NCBI GenBank assembly: GCA_964526785.1 | Contig: CAZGMJ010000015.1 | Span: forward strand, 30,223-94,222 | Direction of reading: 5' to 3' | Length of the DNA stretch: 64,000 nt | From: CAZGMJ01 sp964526785 | GTDB lineage: Bacteria; Planctomycetota; Phycisphaerae; Sedimentisphaerales; Anaerobacaceae | Shown: positions 17,130-26,392 of the stretch, one piece after another | Layout: every line of letters starts with the position of its first letter | Position numbering within the stretch: position 1 is the first letter of the stretch | Translations under genes and position numbers: made by a program | The notes under the pieces: model-generated | Seen by the model: only the letters and a program-made list of their open reading frames with translations | Database searches by the model: none | What the model was told of the DNA's origin: nothing

Positions 17130-19415
17130 ATGCGAGCATATCATCTCATATTGGTCGCAGTTACAGTTTACTCATCAACTGCTCCATGTGCCGGAGCCGC
17201 AGATGTTCCGGGATTCGACTATCCCTGCTATGTCGTCAACTCGCACGATCCCGACGGCGACGGACTCTACGGCATGAGCGAGAACGGACAATGGTACGTT
17301 CCGGTCGATCCCAATCTGTGGCTGATCGGGCCACCTCCGACCGAGGAAACCGCCGTTGCGCTGCCCACCGACCACTGGATTGAGTTACAATTCAGGGGCC
17401 CGCTTGTTGATGGTCCCGGCTATGACATTGAGATACTCGAACGGGGCCGAGTCGGCGAGCAAGCCCTCGTCTTCCTGACAGATGCACGGCAGCGCGAATA
17501 CCTGCTCACTCGCATCACCGCCGATGATTCGGGTGGCAACTACCCTCCTTCGCGCATTCGACTTGACATCGCCGAGCTCAACTTGCCATTTGAGCCGCGT
17601 GCTATTCGCCTTGTCGGTCTTGACAAAGGAGGCGGATGCTATGGTTTTGACGTGCAAAGCGTTACAGCGAGGATTTGGACAAAGAGTGATTCGTGCGCCA
17701 CATGTTGCCCCGTACCGGTTGACGGCGCCCGCGGCGTACCACTGGCGGCGACTTTGATCTGGTCCTCAGGCATTGACGCAGGCGGGCACGTCGTCTATTT
17801 TGGCACTTCGCCCAATGATGTCCACCCGAACGCTGAACCGGCAAGCGTCCCGCCTGCCGGCCAGGATGTCAATTCATTCGATCCCGGCCCGCTGAAGCTG
17901 GATACAACCTATTACTGGCGCGTAGATCAGGTCAATGCGGACGATACCAATCCAACCTGCACCGGTGATGTGTGGTCTTTCCATACCGTAGCAGAACTTC
18001 TGGTTGACGGCTTCGAGCAATACCATTCAAACAGCAACCTCTGGCCGTCATGGACGGGTTCACTGTATGGGGTCTCCATCGGCCTCAACAACACCGAGGA
18101 CCTCGCCCGCACCGGACGTAATTCGCTGCGAATCTCATATGACATCGTCGATCCCCAGTACTACGATTCAACATTCACTCGCACCTTCGCGGCCCCGCAG
18201 AACTGGGCCGGGGCCGGCGTGGAAACTATGGACCTCTTCTTCCGCGGCGGTCCGGACAATGGGACGGCGGTACAAATGCAACTGAACCTCTCAGATGGAC
18301 AGGGTACAACAAGCATTCCTTACACAGGCGACCCGAACAATCTGGCTGTCAACCAGTGGCAACGGTGGTCGATTGATCTGGGCAAACACGATGCTCTTGA
18401 CCTGACCACAATCGAATCTCTCCAGATCGAGTTCCTCGATACCGACCCGAACTCTTCGGCCACGGACAACGGAGTCTTATACTTCGACGATATCTCCCTC
18501 TACCCCTCTCGGTGCCTCCCTGAATCCCGTCCCGCAGTTGACCTGACGGGCGATTGCATCGTCGATTATCTTGATTTGGACGAGTTCACAGAACGCTGGC
18601 TCGACAGCGGCTACTATGTCCTGCCGGTTGCGGCGCCAAACGCCCCAAATCTATGGTATCAGTTCGAAGGTAACGCCGTTGACAGCGGCACATCGGGGCG
18701 TAACGGTCAAATCGATGGAGATCCACGATTCTCGCCGGGCATTCATGGGCAAGCGATACGCTTCGACGGCAAAGACGATGCGGTTCGTGTTCTCGGAGCG
18801 CAATATCTCTTCGCGGGAATCCAGGACGCAATTACCATCACATTCTGGCAGCAGGACTGCAATGCGGTGCACGATCGGGACACATTATGCTCCTCCGATT
18901 TTGAGTATGGAGTCAAGAATCCCACTGTTGCGGTGAACCTCGGATGCTGGAAGTCGCCGGGCAGGTACTTCTGGCAGTGCGGTTCTCACTGGTCCTTTGA
19001 TAGTCAAATCGCCGGACAGCACCGCTCGTCGGCAGAACACTCAGGCCGATGGAATCACTGGGCGTTCACAAAACAGAGCAGGCATGGAGCGGACACAACG
19101 TATGGGACTATGCACGTTTATCTCAACGGCATGCTTATAGACAGGCGAAATGACTCACGTCAGATCGTTGGCGGCGTGGAATCATTTACTATCGGTTCCG
19201 GATGGTACGGCGGCTACGATGGATTCCTCGATGATTTTCGAATCTACGATTATGCCCTCTCCGCCAGAGAAATAGCATTTGTCGCCACGAATGGAACGGG
19301 CGTTTTCGATCTGCCGCTGCTCGCACCGATGGATTTCATATCGGACGACATTATCGAGTTCAGGGATTTTGCCTCCCTGGCGCAAGACTGGCTAGCGGAC
19401 AACATCCATCCATAG
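17130..19415 (+). CDS. secreted LamG-domain surface protein with dockerin-like tags
   Basis: A 761-residue secreted protein. The order is: signal peptide (about 1-24), an N-terminal beta-rich domain, a fibronectin-III-like module (around TTYYWRVDQVNADD), a carbohydrate-binding-like beta-sandwich (about 290-460), a half-dockerin-like tag (DLTGDCIVDYLDLDEFTERW), a LamG/concanavalin domain (from about NLWYQFEGNAVDSG to FLDDFRIYDYALS), and a final shorter tag (SDDIIEFRDFASLAQDWL). LamG domains bind glycans or proteins, so an adhesin or polymer-capture role outside the cell is likely. The ATG at 17130 is chosen for the signal peptide; GTG at 17121 in the same frame is possible. No strong ribosome site is seen. 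Confidence 0.78.
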   Translation: MRAYHLILVAVTVYSSTAPCAGAADVPGFDYPCYVVNSHDPDGDGLYGMSENGQWYVPVDPNLWLIGPPPTEETAVALPTDHWIELQFRGPLVDGPGYDIEILERGRVGEQALVFLTDARQREYLLTRITADDSGGNYPPSRIRLDIAELNLPFEPRAIRLVGLDKGGGCYGFDVQSVTARIWTKSDSCATCCPVPVDGARGVPLAATLIWSSGIDAGGHVVYFGTSPNDVHPNAEPASVPPAGQDVNSFDPGPLKLDTTYYWRVDQVNADDTNPTCTGDVWSFHTVAELLVDGFEQYHSNSNLWPSWTGSLYGVSIGLNNTEDLARTGRNSLRISYDIVDPQYYDSTFTRTFAAPQNWAGAGVETMDLFFRGGPDNGTAVQMQLNLSDGQGTTSIPYTGDPNNLAVNQWQRWSIDLGKHDALDLTTIESLQIEFLDTDPNSSATDNGVLYFDDISLYPSRCLPESRPAVDLTGDCIVDYLDLDEFTERWLDSGYYVLPVAAPNAPNLWYQFEGNAVDSGTSGRNGQIDGDPRFSPGIHGQAIRFDGKDDAVRVLGAQYLFAGIQDAITITFWQQDCNAVHDRDTLCSSDFEYGVKNPTVAVNLGCWKSPGRYFWQCGSHWSFDSQIAGQHRSSAEHSGRWNHWAFTKQSRHGADTTYGTMHVYLNGMLIDRRNDSRQIVGGVESFTIGSGWYGGYDGFLDDFRIYDYALSAREIAFVATNGTGVFDLPLLAPMDFISDDIIEFRDFASLAQDWLADNIHP

Positions 19416-19473
19416 GCTTGTGACCGGCCGATGGAACACGCCCAGAGATGAGAATGCCTGATGGTGGAAGGAA

Positions 19474-20529
19474 CTAATCGTCCTCCTTGAGTTCCTGGAT
19501 CATGATCTCGCGAATTGATAGTTCCGGATTTTCTTCGGACGCACCGATATAGAAACCGACCCTTCCTTTCACAGGTCCTCCAACACGTGCTGAGCCGATG
19601 GCCTCCCCATTGAGCCACACGCTTACCCGCCGGCCCTCAGCCTTGATCGAGATCGTGTTCCACCCACCTTTGTCGACGAGGTCCTCCTGAAGGTTTACGA
19701 GCACAAGCCCTTTGCCGCTCCACCGCAGACTGCCGGTCAGCGCCCCGCTTGACTTATCCTCCAATATCTCGATGCGCGCGCCCGGCCTGGCCTCCTTGTA
19801 TCGCACCCAAATACCCGCACGAACAGGCCATTTCGCCCGGAAAGTAACAGCCGCCTGATAATCGCCATATTCCCTGGCAGTGAAAATGCTTCCTCCCCTG
19901 CCTTTGCTATCCAGTTTGGCCACCAATCGCCCGGATTCTACCCTCCAACTGCCGCCTTCAGCTTTCTTCCATCCTGTCAAGTCCTTGCCGTTGAACAACG
20001 GCAGCCAGGGCTGTTCGGCGCTTTCACTGACCGCTTTGTTGAGATTGTGCGTACCGTGGCAATCCGTACAGACTGAATCGGCAGACACAACACGACCGTT
20101 CGGTCGCACGCGCCCCTGCCATTTGTCGAAGAACGCTTCCACCTTGTCCATATCGGCGTGGTCTTGTCTGCCGTAAACCATGCGACCTTCGCCCGGCTTA
20201 TGACAGGACGGATTCGAGCACATCTTCTGGACTTCCGCCCTGCCGAACAGCAGATCGGGTTCGGTCATCAGCATTTCATCATGCATGTGTTCAGTGGATT
20301 GACCGTGGCAGCAATCACACGTAATCCCCATATCAAGATGAGCGGTCGTGATGTCCTCGGTCTTCAGCCCCGAATGACAAACATAGCACTTGGCGTTGCC
20401 GCCGGCCTCTTCGGTCTGCGGGGCCCGCCCCTCCTCGGCCGTAAGGCATACCGTTAGAACGCAGATGCTCAGCAAAACGCCCACAATGCTCCCACCAAGT
20501 CGGTGGCTTTCTCGATAATGCCGATACAC
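19474..20529 (-). CDS. multiheme cytochrome c fused to DUF1080 domain
   Basis: A 351-residue exported protein. A membrane/signal helix (about 12-30) is followed by haem-c motifs CYVCH (48-52), CDCCH (71-75), a longer-spaced CSNPSCH (104-110) and CTDCH (154-158). A DUF1080 beta-sandwich of the 3-keto-disaccharide hydrolase family then starts at WLPLFNGKDLTGWK (about 175-188) and runs to the end. I use GTG at 20529, six bases after AGAGAGG. The first ATG in frame (20580) lies inside the terminator hairpin of the upstream operon. The fusion could couple a sugar-binding or hydrolysing module to electron transfer; that role is inferred. It is convergent with the LamG gene. Confidence 0.8.
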   Translation of the reverse strand: MYRHYRESHRLGGSIVGVLLSICVLTVCLTAEEGRAPQTEEAGGNAKCYVCHSGLKTEDITTAHLDMGITCDCCHGQSTEHMHDEMLMTEPDLLFGRAEVQKMCSNPSCHKPGEGRMVYGRQDHADMDKVEAFFDKWQGRVRPNGRVVSADSVCTDCHGTHNLNKAVSESAEQPWLPLFNGKDLTGWKKAEGGSWRVESGRLVAKLDSKGRGGSIFTAREYGDYQAAVTFRAKWPVRAGIWVRYKEARPGARIEILEDKSSGALTGSLRWSGKGLVLVNLQEDLVDKGGWNTISIKAEGRRVSVWLNGEAIGSARVGGPVKGRVGFYIGASEENPELSIREIMIQELKEDD

Positions 20530-20556
20530 GATTCTACCTCTCTTGATGAATACTGG

Positions 20557-20587
20557 AAAAAAGCGGCAGGCTCGAAACACCTGCCGC
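20557..20587 (-). terminator. intrinsic terminator of sugar-conversion operon
   Basis: On the minus strand an eight-base-pair perfect stem (GCGGCAGG with CCTGCCGC, 9-base loop) is followed directly by six T residues. It lies 53 bases after the stop of the aldo/keto reductase gene and ends the four-gene operon. Confidence 0.88.
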
Positions 20588-20639
20588 CACAGCGCAGTCT
20601 ACAGAATCCGAATGTATGCTCGCCTCCGCAACTCCAGTG

Positions 20640-21794
20640 CTACACAACTTCCCAATCCCGAAGCCACTCGTATTCTTCCGGCAAATGGGCCCATCGTTCC
20701 TTCGTCACCTGCATCAGCCATTGCTTGTCGGCAGCCGAAACGCCCAGCGGCCGCGTATAGGAAGCGCGGGCGGCATTCTCAACCTCATAGACCGTGGATA
20801 AGCCGGGCACGGAGGCCGTAATCGCCCCGTTGGCCAGTATGCACTGTAGCGTAAGCCGGGCAAGATCGTTCTCCTTCTTGCTGCCCACGCCCATCACCGG
20901 AAACTTCACTTTGCCGATACTGCTCTTAAAAACACTTCCTCCATGAAATGGCTTGATGGTCACAACACCCACGTTCTTCTCGGCCACCGTTTGGAAGATA
21001 CTCTGGGTCTGGTCCGAATTGTGCCCCGGATTGACCTCCTGCACGTTACTCCACACAGGAGCTTTGCCTTTCTCTCGAGTCATGGCGCTGCACGGGAAGA
21101 TAACCATCTCGAACTGCGGATACTTTTCAAGTATGTGCTCGATCCATGGCCGCGAATGACTCGACATGCCGAGGTGCCGGACCTTGCCCTCTTTATGGAG
21201 TTTGTCGAAAGTCGCGATCAGCGACTCGACTTCCGCATCGGTATTGGAACCATCCATTTTGGCTTGCGGCCGCCAGATATCCAGATAGTCGGTCTGCAGG
21301 TAACGCAGACATGTCTCTACATTCCGCCTCTGGTCTTTGACGTTGCAATAGCTGGACTTCCTCGGCCCAAGATTGTGGATATCCGCTCCCACGTACATTT
21401 TTTCGCGCCGCCCCTTTAAGGCAGCACCATAGCTGAGACATTCGGCCGCCGTCGTTATGTCGAGGTAGTTGATGCCGCAATCGATGCACGCGCTGACCAC
21501 ATCCGTCCGGTTCTTTGCCACATCAGGAGGGACTTGCTCATTGGCGAAATGGTCCCAATATCGCCCGGCATTGCGATTCTTCCAATGACCGCCGAGGCTT
21601 ATCTCCGAGAGCATCAGGTTCGTCTTGCCCAACCTCCTGTAATGCATCTTCTCGTTGTAGTTGACAATTCTCGATGTGTCAGCCTGGGCCTCCGTGGCCT
21701 GCCCGTTTGCGGATAACGCCCCGGCGAGGGTCCCTGCCGCGGCGGCCGAGGTCGTACGCATGAAATCTCTGCGGGAAAGCTTGTCTCTCTTCAT
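20640..21794 (-). CDS. Tat-exported aldo/keto reductase family protein
   Basis: A 384-residue protein with a Tat signal (KLSRRDFMRTTSAAAAG) and an aldo/keto reductase barrel (about residue 50 onward: HYRRLGKTNLMLSEISLGG). The usual catalytic tetrad is poorly conserved. Asp112 is present, the Tyr is displaced (Tyr122, in LSYGAAL), the Lys position reads GADIH, and the His position reads DIWRPQ. The protein may therefore be a non-classical reductase, lyase or sensor. It is the last gene of an operon with an isomerase, a Gfo/Idh/MocA oxidoreductase and a cupin, which suggests sugar conversion. The ATG at 21794 starts the signal. Confidence 0.85.
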   Translation of the reverse strand: MKRDKLSRRDFMRTTSAAAAGTLAGALSANGQATEAQADTSRIVNYNEKMHYRRLGKTNLMLSEISLGGHWKNRNAGRYWDHFANEQVPPDVAKNRTDVVSACIDCGINYLDITTAAECLSYGAALKGRREKMYVGADIHNLGPRKSSYCNVKDQRRNVETCLRYLQTDYLDIWRPQAKMDGSNTDAEVESLIATFDKLHKEGKVRHLGMSSHSRPWIEHILEKYPQFEMVIFPCSAMTREKGKAPVWSNVQEVNPGHNSDQTQSIFQTVAEKNVGVVTIKPFHGGSVFKSSIGKVKFPVMGVGSKKENDLARLTLQCILANGAITASVPGLSTVYEVENAARASYTRPLGVSAADKQWLMQVTKERWAHLPEEYEWLRDWEVV

Positions 21795-21826
21795 TGTCTG
21801 CCTCCTTCTCTGGGTGAACCGCTATC

Positions 21827-23047
21827 CTACTCCATCTTAAGGTCCGGATTGTTCGGGCCAAAGTGCTTGAGCATGACGATCGGATCGGACTTGGATGGAT
21901 TGGTGATCTTGACACCGTCCCTGGCGGCCTGCTCGGTCACGAAGTACTCGTCGTAGGTCAATTGTCCGTATCGAATCATAGTGGGGGTCTCGATTTCCCA
22001 CGCGCCCATGGTGCCGTGGCCCTGCATCATAATCATGCCGTAGGCGCCGCTGTCTTTGATCGTGACAGCTCGTCCCGGCAGCACGGTCAACTCTTTGGCG
22101 CTGAAAGCCGCAGATTTGTAACAGATCCAATTCTCGACATAGCCCTCGGCTTCCATTTCCTTGATGGGCCGGACAGGATTGGGAGCCATGAATCGATTCT
22201 TTGCAAAATCGGGGTCCACGTTGAGATCCCAGTCGATGACCTCCAGCAGCCAGTCCACGTCGCCCTGCTTATCCTTGGGAGTGTCCTTCCACAGCAGCTC
22301 CTTGGGAACAACCTGGTCGTGGGTGATGTTCTCATACATCGCAAAGACATCGGAAGCCTTCTGAGGTTCATACGTGCAGAGACTGCCGGGAGCATGCAGA
22401 ACGCCCGGCGGAACGTCCCAACCCGTCCCTACATCCAGACGATATGCCGCTGACAAACTCGTGATCGTATTATCCTTGCCCTCAGCCGCGTCTTTGAGAG
22501 CCTTTCGCACCTGGTCCTTCGTCACGCCGGGATTGAGGCCGAAGAACGTATAAGGGAAGTCGCCGCCGTGATTATTTGCCTGGGGTGGGAAATAGTACGC
22601 CTCAGGCTTGCCCAACTGGCCGGTCGGAGCGGCGTGTTCGTCCCGATGATGAATGTGATGCGGCAGCGCGGCCTTGTTGTCGAAGAACTTGGAGTACATC
22701 GGCCACCGTTTGTACTCGTCCCATATCCGCTTGCCGACGATCGCATCCTTCAGTTCGTCGATGGCGTCCTTAAGCAGAACCTTTTCGGTCTTGCCGCCGT
22801 CTTCAACAACAATAAAACTCAAGCCCTCATTGGGCGAGGTGAGCGGCCCGTTATCGGCGGGCGTCGTCGAGGAGAACCATCGCTCATCGATACCGCCCCG
22901 CTCGCCACCAAGAGCATAGTAATCATCCGGGTGAAGTTTGATGCGCCGGCCGGGAACACAGAACGAACGGGGCACCCAATTCGGAGCGAGCCTCAGAATA
23001 CCCTTGCCCTGCTCCATCGCCTTTTCGGAAATTGCCTTTGCGGACAT
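21827..23047 (-). CDS. cupin-type sugar isomerase-like protein
   Basis: A 406-residue cytoplasmic protein resembling the cupin/mannose-6-phosphate isomerase group. A His-rich metal-site candidate is LPHHIHHRDEHA; GTGWDVPPGVLHAPGSLCTYEP matches the second cupin strand, with its metal-binding His. The family isomerises or binds phosphorylated or keto sugars. The ATG at 23047 is chosen because GAAGGAGA precedes it; an earlier in-frame codon lacks a ribosome site. Its neighbours are the Gfo/Idh/MocA gene upstream and the aldo/keto reductase downstream, so a sugar-conversion role is likely. The exact substrate is unknown. Confidence 0.78.
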   Translation of the reverse strand: MSAKAISEKAMEQGKGILRLAPNWVPRSFCVPGRRIKLHPDDYYALGGERGGIDERWFSSTTPADNGPLTSPNEGLSFIVVEDGGKTEKVLLKDAIDELKDAIVGKRIWDEYKRWPMYSKFFDNKAALPHHIHHRDEHAAPTGQLGKPEAYYFPPQANNHGGDFPYTFFGLNPGVTKDQVRKALKDAAEGKDNTITSLSAAYRLDVGTGWDVPPGVLHAPGSLCTYEPQKASDVFAMYENITHDQVVPKELLWKDTPKDKQGDVDWLLEVIDWDLNVDPDFAKNRFMAPNPVRPIKEMEAEGYVENWICYKSAAFSAKELTVLPGRAVTIKDSGAYGMIMMQGHGTMGAWEIETPTMIRYGQLTYDEYFVTEQAARDGVKITNPSKSDPIVMLKHFGPNNPDLKME

Positions 23048-23119
23048 AAGATCTCCTTCGTCATCAGTCAGAGAACTCACAGCTCCACGTGCTGCGATAG
23101 TACATTATGAAAACTGCTG

Positions 23120-24262
23120 TTATGCTTTCTTGACGGCTTCCCACTTCTTTTTCGCGGCCGATTCCAGCACCGCCTCACAGACGTACTGCGTTGCCAGCGC
23201 ATCACGGAAACCGGGCGAGGCGGATTTGCCCGCAGCCATTGCCTCCAGGAAATCCGCGACCTGGTGAACGAACGTGTGCTCGTAGCCGATCTGGAGGCCG
23301 GGAACCCACCACTTATCCATGTACGGCATATCATGATCGGTAACATGTATGGATCGCCAGCCTCGGATTATCGACTCATCGCCGTGATCGAAATAGCTCA
23401 GACGGTGCAGATCGTGCAAATCCCATGCGATCGAAGCTTTTTCGCCGTTGATCTCGAACGTGTAGAGCGCCTTGTGCCCGCGCGCATACCGGGTGGATTC
23501 GAAATTGCCGAGCGATTCGTTCTCGAACCGGCACAGGAACGTGCACGCATCATCAATCTCAACCGGTTCGACTTTGCCTGTCTCGACGTTCTTGCGTTCC
23601 TTGACAAATGTTTCCTTCATGGCGCAGACTTCCGTGATCTGACCGTTCTGCCACATCGCGGTGTCGACACAGTGCGCGAGCAAATCGCCCGTCACGCCCG
23701 AACCGGCCGTCTTGGCATTCAGCCGCCACGTCGCCATTCCGCCCTGCGGGACGTCGGCAGAGATGGTCCAGTCCTGCAGGAAATTCGCACGATAGTGGAA
23801 GATCCTGCCGAGACGTCCTTCGTCGATGAGCATCTTGGCCAGAGCCACTGCGGGTACCCGGCGATAATTGAACGACACGAAATTCGGCACCCCCGCGTCC
23901 TCTACCGCCTTGACCATATCTTCCGCCTCAGCGCTGTTCAGCGCCAGCGGTTTCTCGCAACAGATAGCCTTGCCCGCCTTCGCCGCGGCGATGGCGACCT
24001 CGGCATGCATGTTGTTGGGCACGCAGATATCGACAATATCAATATTGTCGTCTTCGATGACCTTGTGCCAGTCCGTGGTATACGAGTTGTATCCCCACCG
24101 CTCAGCAAATGCCTTTGCCTGGTCCTCCTCCAGTCCGCAGACTACCTGCAAGACCGGATCGTAGGGCACATCGAAGAAATTCCCCACTTTTCGATAAGCG
24201 TTCGAGTGTGTACGCCCCATGAACCCATATCCGATGAGGCCGACGTTCAATTTCTTAGCCAT
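23120..24262 (-). CDS. Gfo/Idh/MocA family NAD(P)-dependent oxidoreductase
   Basis: A 380-residue oxidoreductase. The Rossmann fold starts LNVGLIGYGFMGRTH (GxGxxG). The EKP motif is AICCEKPLAL, with the Lys expected to take part in catalysis. The GSGVTGDLLAHCVDTAMW segment supplies the conserved Asp and His of the active site. Family members oxidise or reduce sugars and inositols. A GAAAGGAA ribosome site precedes the ATG at 24262. It is the second gene of the operon that starts with the isomerase at 25366. Confidence 0.92.
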   Translation of the reverse strand: MAKKLNVGLIGYGFMGRTHSNAYRKVGNFFDVPYDPVLQVVCGLEEDQAKAFAERWGYNSYTTDWHKVIEDDNIDIVDICVPNNMHAEVAIAAAKAGKAICCEKPLALNSAEAEDMVKAVEDAGVPNFVSFNYRRVPAVALAKMLIDEGRLGRIFHYRANFLQDWTISADVPQGGMATWRLNAKTAGSGVTGDLLAHCVDTAMWQNGQITEVCAMKETFVKERKNVETGKVEPVEIDDACTFLCRFENESLGNFESTRYARGHKALYTFEINGEKASIAWDLHDLHRLSYFDHGDESIIRGWRSIHVTDHDMPYMDKWWVPGLQIGYEHTFVHQVADFLEAMAAGKSASPGFRDALATQYVCEAVLESAAKKKWEAVKKA

Positions 24263-24328
24263 ATCACTGATTCCTTTCTCAAGTTCTCAAGTGAAGAGTT
24301 GTCTGCGAAGCTCTTGTTGCACCGGCAA

Positions 24329-25366
24329 TTACCGCGTCCACCCGTGAGCATCACGCACTTTCAGCATAGCGTCCAGAATGGTGTTCCAGGTATCCGTAGA
24401 TTCGAGCGTAGCATTGGAGAACATGCACCCGTCCCAGCAGATATGTTGAATGTCGCGTTCCCTGGCGCCCTTGAGCCAGTAGCCCGCACAGCGCACGATA
24501 TCGAGCTTACCATTCGGATCGTCCGCCAGGCAATGTTTGCCCGTCTTGTCATGCGATCCGGCACCGTGCACTTCGCCGTCGTTCTGGGCGACGTGGAAGT
24601 CGATCGTCCACGGCCGAAGCTTGTCCACCATCTTCTCGTAGGCAGCGTAGAACTCATCCTTTGAATAGCCCGGCTGCAACAGGGCGTGTTCGGGCGCATT
24701 ATAGCCCATGAGGTACAGGTACGTATGGGCCATGTCGGCCTGGAAACCCAGCGTATCGGGCATGCCTACCGCCTCCAGAAGGTCCAGCACATCCTTCCAA
24801 CTGTGCATGCCCGCCCAGCAAATCTCGCCCTCGACTGCCAGACGCTCGCCGTGATCGGCCGCAATCTTCGCTGCATCCTTGAATGTCTCGGCGATCTTCG
24901 CGGTGTTCGCCTTCGGGTCCTCGCGCCATTTCTCCACACCGAATTCCGCTGAATCAATCCGGATAACACCATATTTGCGAACGCCGTGATTGTTGAAAAC
25001 AGCCGCAATCCGGCATGCCACCTTTACGGCTTCCAGGAACTTCTGTCGGGAGGCATCATCGCCCATGGCCGAATCGCCGACGGTCCCGGGCCATACCGGC
25101 GCGACCAATGAACCGACGTTGAAACCGTATCCCTCGATCATATCGGCTATCTTTTTCAGTTCGTCGTCGGTGGCGTTGGGATCCGTGTGCGGAAGGAACA
25201 AGAAGTAGTCAATCCCGTCGAACTTCTGCCCATTGACTTCCGCCGCGGCGGTCAGTTCGAGCATCCGCTCCAGACTGATCGGCGGTTCCTGGCCCTCTTC
25301 ATCTCCTTTGCCCACCAGCCCGGGCCACATGGCATTGTGAAGTTTGGGAAGGGTATTCGAACTCAT
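24329..25366 (-). CDS. xylose-isomerase-like TIM-barrel sugar epimerase/isomerase
   Basis: A 345-residue AP-endonuclease-2/sugar phosphate isomerase-epimerase fold protein. Metal-site landmarks are LAVEGEICW (Glu), LGFQADMAHTYLY (Asp and His) and TIDFHVAQNDGEVHGAG (His). Such enzymes interconvert ketoses or inosose-type compounds, often beside Gfo/Idh/MocA dehydrogenases, as here. The ATG at 25366 has AAAGGAG six bases upstream and is preferred over the TTG two codons earlier. It is the first gene of the four-gene operon that ends at the terminator at 20557-20587. Confidence 0.85.
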   Translation of the reverse strand: MSSNTLPKLHNAMWPGLVGKGDEEGQEPPISLERMLELTAAAEVNGQKFDGIDYFLFLPHTDPNATDDELKKIADMIEGYGFNVGSLVAPVWPGTVGDSAMGDDASRQKFLEAVKVACRIAAVFNNHGVRKYGVIRIDSAEFGVEKWREDPKANTAKIAETFKDAAKIAADHGERLAVEGEICWAGMHSWKDVLDLLEAVGMPDTLGFQADMAHTYLYLMGYNAPEHALLQPGYSKDEFYAAYEKMVDKLRPWTIDFHVAQNDGEVHGAGSHDKTGKHCLADDPNGKLDIVRCAGYWLKGARERDIQHICWDGCMFSNATLESTDTWNTILDAMLKVRDAHGWTR

Positions 25367-25624
25367 ACGCAACTCCTTTCAGGTTCGGTAGCGTTCATGA
25401 CTGCTGTTGCCTTACCGTGTCAAACGCCGGCCGGGTCACACCATCCGGCTTTGCTCGGCATGGGCCTCCTCGGCCGGTACAGCATGCATTTTGCAGCTAT
25501 TGAGCCAGAATACAAGCAATTTTTCCGTATTTGGCCTGCTCCTGCGCCTCATAAGGCATATCGTCGAACGTCCATTACATCAGTTCGTCGAGAGAGCGAT
25601 TTCCAACTCGCTGGACTCCATCGT

Positions 25625-25653
25625 GGTGCCGGCACTACCCGCAGGCGGGCACC
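25625..25653 (-). terminator. weak hairpin after fluC-DUF190
   Basis: GGTGCC and GGCACC form a six-base-pair stem with an inner pairing region, just downstream of the DUF190 gene on the minus strand. There is no T tract, so it may be a Rho-assisted or processing structure. The rest of the 290-base gap holds no gene that I can see. Confidence 0.3.
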
Positions 25654-25657
25654 AGAC

Positions 25658-25996
25658 TCATTCTGCCCCCCACCGATAAACTTTCATCTGAACCTTCTCC
25701 CGGGTCACAAGACCATCATCGAGCATTTCCTCCAACTCAGGAAGAATCTCTTCAATCTTCTCGGTCTCATCAACTATCTCTATGACGACGGGCAGGTCTT
25801 CGGATAACCGGAGTATCTTGGCCGTGTGAAGATGGCTGTCGGCGCCGAAGCCCAGCATGCCTCTCAGCACCGTCGCCCCAGCGATCTTCCGCTCACGGGC
25901 AAGTTGCACAATGGCCTCGAACAGAGTCCGCCCCCGGTACTTGTCCTTCTCCCCGATGAAGATTCTCAGCAATTCCGCCTGTTTGGATCCCTTCAT
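25658..25996 (-). CDS. DUF190 family PII-like protein
   Basis: A 112-residue cytoplasmic protein of the DUF190 family (ferredoxin-like, PII-related fold). It starts QAELLRIFIGEKDKYRGRTL, continues with IAGATVLRGMLGFGADSHLH, and ends in a strand with VYRWG. DUF190 proteins are often encoded next to fluoride channels, and this one follows the channel gene by 12 bases. Its role is probably regulatory or nucleotide-sensing; the ligand is unknown. Confidence 0.9.
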   Translation of the reverse strand: MKGSKQAELLRIFIGEKDKYRGRTLFEAIVQLARERKIAGATVLRGMLGFGADSHLHTAKILRLSEDLPVVIEIVDETEKIEEILPELEEMLDDGLVTREKVQMKVYRWGAE

Positions 25997-26008
25997 ACCG
26001 GTATCCCC

Positions 26009-26392
26009 TCATATCAGCCTGCCGATGCCAAAACCGACAACGAGACAAATCAGACCCAGCGTATTCTGGACGGCGACATTGGCCACAGCCAGTGTATACT
26101 GCAATTCAACCAGAAGCTCTCTGGTCTCGAAAACAAACGTCGAGAACGTGGTGAAGGCCCCGAGAAAGCCGGTGAAAAGGATAGCTCGCATTTCGCCGCT
26201 GACAGAGAGCTTGTCCTCCAGTACGGCCCAAAGCAGTCCGAATATGAAGCACCCAACGACGTTCACGATCAGCGTGCCGAGCGGGAACCCACTGCTGTGG
26301 GATGTTGGAAACACCCCGGCCAGGCCGTAGCGGGCCAGAGCTCCGATGCCACCGGCCACGGCAATCCAGATCAGTTTGTGGACGACAACGAT
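26009..26392 (-). CDS. crcB: CrcB/FluC fluoride channel
   Basis: A four-helix fluoride channel subunit that works as an antiparallel dimer. The family motifs are GTLIVNVVGCF and GFLGAFTTFSTF, the latter supplying the Phe and Thr/Ser residues of the pore and sodium site. About 127 residues are expected. The first canonical start in frame is a GTG at 26359, which would cut into helix 1 (AVAGGIGALARYGLAG). A perfect GGAGG (26404-26400) sits seven bases before an ATC at 26392 that would give a full-length protein, so initiation may be non-canonical. The gene follows the GH116 gene stop (26416) closely and precedes DUF190. Confidence 0.85.
   Translation of the reverse strand: MVVVHKLIWIAVAGGIGALARYGLAGVFPTSHSSGFPLGTLIVNVVGCFIFGLLWAVLEDKLSVSGEMRAILFTGFLGAFTTFSTFVFETRELLVELQYTLAVANVAVQNTLGLICLVVGFGIGRLI

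Noticed and set aside
23264..24664. Plus-strand open frame of 466 codons antisense to the Gfo/Idh/MocA gene
   Set aside because: The minus strand carries clear family motifs with a ribosome site; the plus frame is a codon-bias shadow.
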